This document shows positions 38,240 to 49,000 of a stretch of DNA of 64,000 bases, in pieces. The first letter of the stretch is position 1. Every line of letters begins with the position of its first letter. Origin of the DNA: Dicaeum eximium (Eukaryota > Chordata > Aves > Passeriformes > Dicaeidae). Position numbers and translations under genes: made by a program. The stretch is taken from NCBI GenBank assembly GCA_013396995.1, contig VWZP01006044.1:948973-1012972 (forward strand), in the 5' to 3' direction. Below the pieces are notes generated by a model. It was given only the letters and a program-made list of their open reading frames with translations, searched no databases and was not told where the DNA came from.

Positions 38240-39920
38240 AGGAAAAGAAATATTAGGTCAAATAACAGAATTAACATCCTGCCAGGAAGGTCTGTTAGCT
38301 TAGAAGGTGATACCTAAAGCTCATCTTGAGTTGCTCTGTTTTTGCACTGAGTAAAATACAGCCAGGCAATAGGAGTGAGCCTGGTGGGAAGAACAGGACA
38401 GCTGACCTCAAAGGTTTCTCTGACACCTCAGGTTTCTGGGCATTTAATGACAGTAAAAAAGGACAAAGTGACAAAAGACCTTTTTTATATTCAGGACCAC
38501 ACCTAACAAGGATGCTTGTCAGAGCTCACTCTGAAGGAATTGATGGGATGGGCTTTGATGGGATGTTAAATAAAAGCAAAAGCATCACTCACATTTCCTT
38601 ATTCTTATGTCACATATTCTTCACAAAAAGTTCAGTGCAAGGCTTGAAGTGAGTAGTGGCTGCCAGTAAAGTAGAAAAACAGAATAAATGTCTCTGACAG
38701 CACTATAAATGACCTTTTTATTCCCTATAAAAGTATTTTTTACAGGTTTGTTTGCTAAAAGTGGATAAAGAGAGAAATGACAGTCAATATGTTGCACAGA
38801 GCTCTTCCTGGTTTTTGAAATGTTGCAAATTTTCCTGAAAAGTGGAAATAACTATCAGCCTAGGTAAATTAAAAATTATCAAAAAGTCTCCACTGTCTTA
38901 GAATGAAAACAAACAATGAGAATTTATAGAGCAAGCCTTGCAATGGGTTGTTCTTGAAGCAATGTTATCTTCTGGAAAATAAGGGATCATTTTGTGTTGT
39001 GCACCCAAATGAAACACACTGCAAGTGTGTTTTACAGGAACACCTAAAGATCTATGAGAATGAGACCACAGGAGCTCTGCATTGGTAATATTCTTTATGG
39101 GCGAGCAGTGAAGTAAGGGACAAAATATCACAGTGGATTACAGAGCCAGTCAATGTTTTTACACTTTGTTCTGGAAATGGTTCCCCTTTTTGATTAGCCT
39201 TTATAGCATTTATTTTGTGACTGCCATTAGGAGTGAAAATACTTTCTGGGAGCTGAATGGGCCTCAGGTATTAAAGTAGAGTACAGAAGCTTTTAGGGAT
39301 GGATAGCTTGTTAAAATACATGTTCAGATGGTATTAGTCAAATATTCCTTTCATCTAATGGTGGCTGAATGAGTGAGAGTTCAAATCCAAGATATGATGA
39401 AAAAGGTCCAAATTAGAATATCTCTATGCTTTGTGCATACCTCTTACCCCTTGGTCAAAGGCCAATCAGTTCCTCCAGCAGAAACAACCACCCTTCAGTT
39501 GCCTGTCTAGACAGTGACATTCTATTTACAGTCTGGGTTTAGCTATTCAGGTTGCATTTTCAAACCTGAAATGAATTGTATGTGAAGCCTTGTCTGTTCA
39601 GGGTGTAGTCCCACTCACACAGAGACATTTTCCATTTCTGTTCAGGTGATTCCCATGTGCTGGGTGTTGACTTGAACTCCTGGGTGCTGCCACAGCACAA
39701 GAGCTTTTCAGTACCAATTGCAGTACTTGCAATTCTTATGGCATAGTTGTGCTGTTTTGTGAGGTCAGAACACGTGAAGCTACAAATATTATTTTACTGA
39801 AGTGCTAAAGAAATGTTGTCTACTTTTGAACCTAGAAGTGTTCACCAGGACTGTGAGGTCCTCAGGAGCTGCTCTCTCCGTTTGCCAGCGTTGACTCGAT
39901 AGCTTTGCCAGCAGAATGAG
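38240..39920. other. Intergenic, no gene seen
   Basis: Unique AT-rich sequence up to the LTR at 39921. No feature recognised. Confidence 0.6.
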
Positions 39921-40923
39921 TGTGTTGGGTTTGCTTGGCCAGGTTTTGGTAGCAGGGGGGCAACAATCTGGCTTCTGTGAGAAGCTGCCAGGAACTTGTC
40001 CCCATGACTGACAGAGCCAGGGCCAGCCAGCTCCAAGACAGACCTGCCACTGGCCAAGGCTGAGCCCAGCAGTGATGGTTGTAAATCCTCTGGGATAACG
40101 TATTTAATAAGGGGGAAACTTGTTTTTCTGGGATAACTTATTTAATAAAGGGGAAACTACTGTGCAGAAGGAATTGCAGGCAGAGTGAGAATATGTAAGA
40201 GAAACTTCTGTGCAGGCACCGAGGTCAGTGAAGAAGGAGAGGGAGGAGGTACTGCCAGTGCCAGAGCTGAGACTCCCCTGGAGCAGCCCATGGAGACGCA
40301 GCTGTGTCCCTGCAGCCCAGGGAGGTCCATGGGGGGCAGGGATCCCCCTGCAGCCCATGGAGACCCCACGCTGGAGCAGGGGGATGCCCAAAGGAGGCTG
40401 TGACCCCGTGGGAAGCCCAGTCCTAGCAGGGTCCTGGCAGGACCTGTGTCCCTGTGGAGAGAGGAGCCCAGGCTGGAGCAGTCTGTGCAGAGCTGCAGCC
40501 CATGGGTGGGACTCAGGCTGTAGAAGTCCATGGAGGATTTTGCTGTGAGAGGGACCCTGTGCTGGAGCTGAGCTGGAGAAGGAAGCAGCAGCAAAGACAA
40601 AACAATGTGTGATGAACTGACCTCAGCCCCCACTCCCCGTCCCCCTGCACCCAGAGGTGGAGGAGGTAGAGCCCAGCAAGGAGGGAGACATGAGAGCAAA
40701 GGCGTTTTGTTTTACTTCTTGTTACCCTTAGTAATAAATTCAGGTAATTTCCCCAAGTTTGGTCTGTTTTACCTGTGACAGTAAGTGGTGAATGATCTCT
40801 CTCTGCCTTTATTTCAGCTCAGTGACCCTTTTGTTATATTTTCTCTCCCCTGTCCAGCTAGCAAGGGAAGTGACAGAACAGCTTTGGGGGGCACTGGTGT
40901 CCAGCCAGGGTCAAACCAGAACA
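39921..40923 (+). mobile_element. Solo LTR of an endogenous retrovirus (ERVL-type, bird)
   Basis: About 1.0 kb, GC-rich, opening 'tgtgttgggtttgcttggcc' and ending near 'ggtcaaaccagaaca' (TG...CA). It has the 'ctggagcag' and 'tgcagcccatgg' modules, 'gatgaactgacctcag', a poly(A) signal AATAAA at 40733-40738, and the 'gttatattttctctcccct' tail of an LTR family I know from songbirds. An internal 31-bp unit is doubled (40090-40120 and 40128-40158). No internal viral genes and no second LTR nearby. Target-site duplication is not clear. Open frames inside it (such as 180 codons on the - strand) are not genes. Confidence 0.8.
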
Positions 40924-43900
40924 AGAGGTCGTGTAGGAGCTTCCTGATACACCCCAAGGGAGCTGGCACATTAACTTGGGCCCTTACACTTCCCTTGAAG
41001 CAGCTGGGGAGTTTCACCTGAGCCTTCTGCTCACAGAGCTCTTGGCAAGCTCAAGGAGACTGCTGGTCAACCAATATGGAATTTATGGCTTTGGAAAAGA
41101 GCACAACAGTGACAGGATAAACTCCTTACACTGCTATGGATAATGCTGGGACTATTCTGAGTCTGAGTTTTAATTTTGTATTACTTGAATATATTTATTT
41201 GGAGTAAATTCTTTTCCTACTTGCCTGAGTAGATTATTTTTTCCTGGCAAAAGGTCTTTGCTAACATAATGCATCTGCATTAGAAATGTGGCCCCCTGTA
41301 GTTCTCTCTGTGCCTCTTAAGGTGTGTTTAAATTGAAAACTTGGACAAATTTGTAGATTGTGTACTTTAGCCATTCTCATGCTTTCATTTTCATGCTTTC
41401 ATTTTCTTATGTCCAAACCAACAAGCTGACAGAAAATTTAAATTTATATGTTATTTAGCAGAAAATAGAGGGACTGCCACAATGATTGTGTTCCACTTTT
41501 TGAGGATTAGTCTAATGATATTCTCATTTTATTTTACCTGAAGCTACACCAGAACTTCCAGCTTTCCATGTGATGCTGTTAACTACAGCGCCTCTCCAGA
41601 GCCTCATCTGAAGTGAGGAAAACAAGGGAAGCAAGTAAACCTTGGACTTTTGTGTGAAGTTGCTGTTACTTTTGAGTGAACCTAATATTTCTTTAGTCTT
41701 AAAACAGGCACTCAGCATGGAATCTATTCCATGGTATTTTATACTAAGGAGGATGGAGGATGCACTATAAGTAAAGCTTATTAAAGGTTTAAGCTTTTAT
41801 GGGGTTTTTCATTGGTTTAGTTGGTTTTTTTGTTGTTTTGGTTTGGTTTTGTTTTGGGGGGTTTTTTTGTTGGTTGGTTGGTTGGTTTGGTATGGTTTTT
41901 AACCATCACCTTAAAAACTGTTACAGAAGAAAGCCAAGTATAATAGAAGTTCTGACAAACATTTATAAAAAAAGAAATATTTTACTCTGTCACATCCTGG
42001 GCTATTTATTTTACTATTTGTATGTAATAAAATTCAAAATTTTGTCCGTGGTTGTAGTAGGTACTGTAAAATCTCAACAAAAATCCTTTCCCTGAAGGTC
42101 TTAACCTCTCTCACCTCCAAGCAGATGGGATTGGTATGGGTTCTTAAAATACAGGATTTTTTTCATGTGTGTAAATGGAGAATTAGAGTAGGGGGTAGCT
42201 GTGAATCTGTGGCACAGCCAATAGAAGCTGAGTGGCTTCGTGTAGTCTTTCCTCTTGGAAAAAAAAAAAAATTCAGAAATTCTAGAAACTGATATTTCCT
42301 TGGCAGATGAGCGGAAGCACAAAAGGACAGGCACTGGCTGAGTGATGGCAGCATGACTTCAGTTCTGCTGGTTTTCAGGCAGTTGTGGTTTTGGTTGGTA
42401 TTTTCAGCACAGGATTCTGCATGGGACCAGCTTTGAACTATAATACACTGATTTTAGGTATCCTGTTGTATAACTACTGTCCAGCCCCAAAAGGGAGACT
42501 TCCTAAATGCTTTAGCAGGGACCAGTGTGACACCAGGGCAAGCATAAACACAGCTTTCAAAACCATGCACAGGGGATACTCTCAAAAAACTACAAGTCTG
42601 TCTGTCTTGTTGCAAACTAGAAGTTTGTCTGTCTTGAATTAACAATATTAAGGTGTTTATCAGCAAAATTCTATATTTTAAATTTTCTGTAGGGAAGCCA
42701 CTGGGACTTCTTTCCTCCTGGCCACACCTAAAAGCAGAGAATGTGTTTTGTCTAAGGCTACAAACTGTGGGTTTGACTTTATTCTCTCTTTCCACACCCT
42801 TGTTCACCAGCTGTTAGAGCCTGTACTTTATGCTTACCTTGGTTCACGAAGACTTGAGGGCACTGAGTGCTGTGAGGCATCAATAAAGTTTCTAGGCTGG
42901 GTGTCAGGATGTCCCATGTCACACCTCAGCATGAAGCCAGATATTGTAGTTTAATTTAATATTTCCCAGCGGAGCCCAGATCCATCTGAATTGGACATTC
43001 ATGCTTGTTCCCTTGTGCTCTGTGTTCAGAAGAATGCCTTGCCACTCTCACTCTGCTTTCAGATCCCTTGGAGCTCCTTTGTTATGCTGAATGCTTTGGT
43101 TGCTCCACTTTTCTACTGCTGTTCAAGGCAGTTTGCCTTATCCCCATTCTCAGAAATGTAAAAGGATTCTCTGTATTAGAGGATTTTGCTTGTTCTAGAT
43201 CCTGCCTATAAAACAGAAGGCACTAAGACTTGGATACTGTGTGATTTACTGCAAGCCCAACCCATTTCACTGAGCCTGACACCACAAGGGTATATGACTT
43301 TGTGTTTAAATCACCCTCCCAGTGATTTAGAAGGGTTAGTTAAATACCTGATTTAGGAACTAATGATTGAGCCTATGTGAGCTGGCAATTATGCATGCAG
43401 TAATTGAATGTGCTTAGGAGCATATGTCATGGAAATGGGAACCAATGGGATTATACCACTCCTCAGGAGGTTTTGGGGATTGAGAGGAACAGGAAGTACG
43501 GTTAAAAAACAAAATTAGCTGTGCATATGTAGAGATTATAAAGCATCAGCAGACAAACAACAGAACTAATTCTCCCCTGCCAGTGGCTGGGAGTTCATTG
43601 CCACTGAATGAGCATCCAGGTGCATGTGGATGGAGATGGGAGCTGGGTGGGGAACTCCTGCCATGTCTGGAGCAGGAGATGAAGCTGCTGTGAAAACAGA
43701 TGCACAAGAGTTGCTCAGGACTCGCTGAAGAGCTGCACCACCAATCCACAGCATCCAAAGGTTAAGTCTGATCTGCACAAACCAGAGCATTGCAACAGCT
43801 CTTCAGGCAGGTGATGGCCAGGAAGGTCCCAGCCACTGTGGGGTGTCTAAGCCAAGAGCCCTCGGGGCTGTGGTGTCACAGGCAGGAGTGGGGCACTGAG

Positions 43901-44154
43901 GAAGTCAGTCCAGAGAAAGAGGCACACCCAGGTGTAGTGAAACTTTTACAGGTTTAAAACTTTCACCTGCAATATGTAGCTCATCCTAGCAGAAATGCAC
44001 AGCTATTAATAAAGCATTTCTCCCTAGCTGCAACCCCCTCTTACTTCTGGCCACACAAAACTCGTGAGGCTGTCTGTGATGAGGCTGTTTGCTGAGTGCA
44101 AATGGAGTCACAATCCTACTGAGTTATTCTTGCCATCCTTTGTCATTCATGGAC
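40924..44154. other. Intergenic, no gene seen
   Basis: Mostly AT-rich unique sequence. It contains a 14-bp direct duplication (41377-41404) and a 71-nt G/T-only tract (41821-41891) listed separately. A GC-richer patch at 43560-43900 has no identifiable content. Confidence 0.6.
41821..41891 (+). repeat. G/T-only low-complexity tract
   Basis: 71 nt with no A or C on the + strand, ending in (GGTT)n-like sequence. The GG runs could form a weak two-tetrad quadruplex. Otherwise it is simple sequence. Confidence 0.8.
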
Positions 44155-44612
44155 CTGTTGGAGCAAGTCCACAGGGATGATCAATGGGCTGGAGCACCTT
44201 TTCTGTGAAGACAGGCTCAGAGAATTGAGATTGTTCAGCCTGGAAAAGAGAAGGCTCTGTGGAGTCCTTATAGCATGTTCAGGTTCCTAAAGATGGTACA
44301 AGAAGGCTGGAGAGGGACTTTTTTAAAAACCAGGGAGTGATAGGGCAAGGGAAAATGACCTTGAGCTGAAAGGTGAGGGATTTATATTGGATGTTAGGAA
44401 AAAATTCTTCCCTGTGAGGGTGGTGAGGCCCTGGCACAGGCTTCCCAGAGAAGCTGTGGCTGCTCCAGCCCTGGATGTGTTCAAGGCCAGGCTGGATGGG
44501 GCCCTGAACAACCTTCTCTACTGGAAGGTGTCCCTGTCCATGGCAGGAGCATTGGAACTGGATGATCTTTAAGGTCACTGCCAAACCCCAACCAATCTAT
44601 GATTCTGTGAAC
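44155..44612 (+). mobile_element. CR1 LINE 3' portion
   Basis: The longest well-preserved CR1 3' segment on the + strand here: 'gatcaatgggctggagcacc', 'ttgttcagcctggaaaagag', 'ctggagagggacttttt', 'cttcccagagaagctgtggc', 'caggctggatggggccctga' and 'actggatgatctttaaggtc', ending 'ctatgattctgtga'. It covers the end of ORF2 plus the 3' UTR and is broken by stops. Confidence 0.95.
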
Positions 44613-47600
44613 CTCATTATGTATGTTTGTAAATAAATTGAATATTGTTTTCCCAAATACTTTTAAAATTTGTAGTGTGAAACTAGAACTAGAGTTTATC
44701 ACACCAAATTAAGTTGTTTGGCATTAAGAAAAAAGCCAGAAAAATTAATTCATCTGTACATTAATCTTTGTGCATTGGAAGACATCTGTCCACTATTGTG
44801 GTAAAGCCTGAGATGTCACTGAAGTTTTGAAAGAAGAATGTTGCCTTAGTGCAGAGTAAACGTCTGGGTTTTGGGCTTTTTTTTTCTAATCTGCATATTA
44901 ATTACTGCCACACAGCTGATGGAGTGGGCTGCAGCTAGATTCATCCAATTTAAATCAGTTTAATCCTTTGCAAGCTTGCAAAAGTAATTATTCTGCATTT
45001 CCATCTAACACTGTGTAATGCAAACTTCAATCTCTTCAGCTCCTCCTCCAGACCCTCGGTGACCTTTCTGACCATACACCAGCAACCCTGACTGAAATTG
45101 ATTCCTTCTCTCATTGGGAACATTTTTATATTGTTCCATTCTTCATAAAAGATGGTAAACTGAGACCTGCTGGACCATTCTTTGAATAATCTCTCTATCT
45201 CTAATTTTTGCTGTTATCAGCTGCAGTGTTTGGATCATGCATCTCCTGGCATGGCTTTCCTGTTCAGCATGAGCCCAGACTGCCATTAATTCCTGGGAGC
45301 GTTTCCTGGTGCTGGGAGTCCAGCAGCCCCTCTGCATCTGTTCCCAGATTTCAGCCTTGGCAACCACACATCCTCTGCAGCTTAATTTGTCCTTTGGCTG
45401 GATTTGTGTGCTTCACCAGCTTGATTTAATTGACCATCTTGTGAAGTGGACCCGAGGTGGAGCCGTTCTGCTGAGGGAGGGCAGCAGCTCCAGTGGGCAC
45501 AGCCCCTTCCTGCTGGGGATGCACCCAACACATTCTTGTGCACAAATCTCTCTGTACAGGCTTGAACTCCACTCTGCTGCAGGATTACACAGGCCACACA
45601 GCACTGCAGTAAATCACTTCCTTGTGGATTTGGTTTTCAGATTCTCCCTTTTTTCTTTTTTTTTTTTTTTTTTTTGGCAAAATTTGTTCCCACGTCAGAG
45701 CTCATTGAGCTGGAGCCTTTCTTCTGTGACTGTCATTAACACAATGATGATAATCACTCTTTCTGGAGTGTTGCTATTATCTGTTCTGTTTTTCACAGGT
45801 ATTAAGAGAAAACAGGGAAGGTATCCCTTGATGTGACACTTACCCATGTTTGCATGACCTTCAGATGAACAGGGCCACCCCAGAGCTGTGACTGTTTCAG
45901 GCAAGTGGCCCAGAACTGGAGCTCTGATGACAACATCCTTGCAGCCTTTCTGCTGGGCACAGGTGGCAGTTTATTTCAATCACTCCACAGAGCTAAACAA
46001 GATGTAGCAAACATGCAGCTCTATAAAAGAGGGAAATTTCAGCCTTCTCAGGTGATTCAGAGATTAGTCCACCTACAGCTTCTAGTATGTTATTTTTGTG
46101 TGTGTGCTTAATCCTTTTATATAATCCTGCTTCCTTGTTAGTCTTTCAAAGACAGATAATTACAGCTTTTTGAAATGATGTGGAATCTCAGACATGTTGT
46201 GACTGGTGGGGATTCAACAGTGATACAGACAGGTGAGCAAGATGGAGCTCATTGCAGTTGCTATATTTAGTTATGTGCATATTTTAAACTAACAGGCACC
46301 ATTTTATTACACATTATGAATTTACAGAGCGGTGATAGTAATATAATTACCATTATTAAAGATTTCTGTAGCTGTACCAATTGAAACCTCAGCTGGAATC
46401 TTTCACAGTTATCTGAGAAATTACAGTCCCTGTCCAACCAGTCTGCAAGTTGAGTTCTGAGGTACCTGCATGGTCCAATAAGCACCCCAGCTGTTGTGTT
46501 TTCTGCCAGAGCTGCTCAAGGTGTTAATGCACTGCAAATAAAGAGCCTGGTGTCTTGGCAACTTGGGAAGGATAGTGAGGACAGGCCTCTGCTGCCCAGC
46601 CTTTCACACTCCCCTGGTGTTTTTTGTCTCGTGAAGCAGCAGCAGCTGAACTTCTCCTGATTTGCATTCTGATAACACCAGGTAATCTCAGAACAAGTTG
46701 CTGTTGTGGGTTGGGTTCAGGACTTGTTTCAGGAGCAGCTGAGCTGAGCAAATAGTCAGAGTTTGTACAATAGGAGAGGGAACATTCCAATGGAAGGCAG
46801 TGTCAGCAGCTGCTGAGGCCATCCAAACATGCCATCTCTGCACTGGTCAGAGCCTTACAGGTGGGAAAATGAAAATTTAGCCCCAAAAGGACAAGGTGAA
46901 AGGAAAGAAAATTTCGATCTCCCAACACAGAAATTGTTAGATTAATTTGTTACTCCCTGAGCTCAAGAAGAGTTCTGTTGATAATTTCGGAGGCAAAACT
47001 CAGTGCACTACCCACCATGGGACTGGAAGAGAGCATCCTAGGTGAATACAGAAAAAATGTAACATAAACCAAATTTTCAAGCACTCAAGCAATAGATTTC
47101 ATTCTGTATAAAGGAAAAAACACCTCATTTGGCAGCTGCTGCTGATACTAAATGTCAAAGATTGCATGTTAATTGACTCTCTAGCTAGGACTTGATTATT
47201 ACCTTTCAGTGAGATCTGTGTGCAAGACAAATTGAGCTTTGAGCAATGCATGGAACAGCTGTGAAAGACTTAAATGGGAAAAAACATCATGAGCAAAGGA
47301 CATTCAAAGTCTGCTGCTGTTTGCTGTTCTGCCTCATTCTTTCTTCCTTTCTAGTTTCTAGTAGTTTCAGCCCTGCTGTAGAGTTTTCAAATTAAAATCT
47401 CCTCTAAAAATGGAGGAGAGGGGGTCAAGCAGCCCCAACCTCCTGTCACTGGCTTTATAGATTGGAAAAATAAATTTTTCCTTGTCACAAACATGAGATG
47501 GAGAAGTAAGATAGGAATGGGCGAAAAAAAAATAACAACCCCCTGCTTTTAAACTGTCAGGTCTCTCTGAATCTAATCCACAATCCAGTGAAAGAAAGGA

Positions 47601-47629
47601 ATTTTTTTTTTTTCATTGGCTTCTGTGGG
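44613..47629. other. Intergenic, no gene seen
   Basis: Unique sequence. 44880-45010 is AT-rich with ATTA cores and looks like a possible conserved non-coding element. A 20-nt T run is at 45656-45675. A 175-codon open frame crossing the T run has no similarity I recognise and is judged spurious. Confidence 0.55.
45656..45675. repeat. Poly-T run
   Basis: Twenty consecutive T residues. Length is prone to sequencing error. Confidence 0.9.
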
Positions 47630-49000
47630 CTTTGGCGAGTGCTCTCTACTCGGACGGGTGCCAGCTGCTCTTTAACGACTGTAATCGGTCACAGCGCTGC
47701 AGCGGGGCAGGATAAAGGAAGCAGCATTCAGTGTCTTCACGGGGAAAAGGATGTTTGGGTGATATTTTGTCCCCTGTGTTTGTAACAGCAGCGTGCAGTG
47801 AGCCTTTGCCGAGGGTGCTGGCTGAACGCTGGGAGCGCCCCGCTGCAGCCTCCTGCGAGGGCACAAAGGGGACAAAGGGGTGGCACCGGCAGCTCCGCCA
47901 CGGCTTCATCCTCGTCCTGCCCTTCTCTGCCTCCCTGCGGCTGGGGAGATCCAAGCACTGGAAATGAGGAAACTCTTTAGGGCTGGCCCTTTCCTGGAGT
48001 CAGGTGCTGCGCTGCTCCGTGGGGATGCGGCACAGTGATGAACGGAGCGATTTTGTCTGAGCACATCGAGCTGGCATCGTGCGCTGCCCCGCTGCTGGCT
48101 GTTGNCTCTACATCATTGGCTAGAAAGAGAAAACTACATCTCCTGTATCAGGAGACAGAGCAAAGGAATGCATCTGTTGTCCTTGAGTCCACACACAGAC
48201 ACAGGTTTGTTTTTACAGAAATCTGCAGAGAAGTCAGCTTTCCCATGGAAGGAAAAATGTCCAGCAAGTTTCCATATAAGAAACTTATAAAATGGCTGTG
48301 ACAGCTGGCAGAGCCCCAGGGAGCCCCAGGAGGTTTTCTGGTGCCTGTCAAAGACACCCCAACCCTTCCAAGCACCTGGAAAAGCGAGCAGAGCTGTGTT
48401 CTTCGGGAAAAGCAGGAGGAGGGTTGTGCGGCCTTCCTTTGGGAAGGGCCGGGCCGTGCCCTGCGTGTCTGGGGCTGGCGCCGGAGGGTGACGCTGCCCC
48501 TGCCGGCCCAGGCACAAGAGCTCCTTGGCACAGATAGGAAATACATCATTCTTTCCGTGTGCGATCCCTTATTGTCTGCCCTAAAATCTGGCATTGTCAC
48601 CTGAGACTTTTCCTGATAAAAGAGCCCATTTTTCCCCCCCTCTCACCATCCTGGAGATGCCGATATCCTATGGGCCTTAGCTGGGTGCTGGTGCCAGAGC
48701 AGCATTTAAATTCTGTGCTTTTTGAAGCGTGGTCAATCCAAATTTGTGTCCAGAGGAAAAACAAGCAGCAGAAGCAGACCAGCAGCATTAACATCCCCCT
48801 CCTCCTCGGGGGCACAGGAGCGCAAACCCTGCGCTGGAAAGTGGCAGCTTCTGTGATCGGAGGGTGAAGGGAATGACAGGCCAGGCCAGCGCTTGTCACC
48901 GCCGTGTCAGCGATTGAATGACAAAGCAAGGACAGTGATGAGTCTCTCCCGGCAAATAGTCAAAGGCAGTGGCCTGGAGTCAGAGCCAGTTGTCACTCAG
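47630..49000. promoter_or_regulatory. CpG-dense region, candidate CpG island
   Basis: By eye, roughly 27 CpGs lie between 47640 and 48100, with further clusters at 48380-48520 and 48550-48950, in a neighbourhood where CpG is scarce. Inverted CCAAT boxes (ATTGG) sit at 47615-47619 and 48115-48119. No repeat family is recognised in it. It could be the promoter of an unannotated non-coding RNA or a distal promoter of a neighbouring gene, or simply a GC-rich enhancer. No coding exon could be assigned. Direction is unknown. Confidence 0.4.
48105..48105. other. Ambiguous base (N)
   Basis: The only undetermined base in the window, inside the CpG-dense region. It is probably a consensus or polishing uncertainty. 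Confidence 0.95.

Noticed and set aside
40157..40699. 180-codon open frame on the - strand
   Set aside because: It lies wholly within the LTR at 39921-40923. The peptide reflects LTR repeat modules read antisense and matches no protein family.
45309..45836. 175-codon open frame on the + strand
   Set aside because: It runs through a 20-nt T run (giving poly-Phe), has no domain or similarity, and no splice or promoter context.
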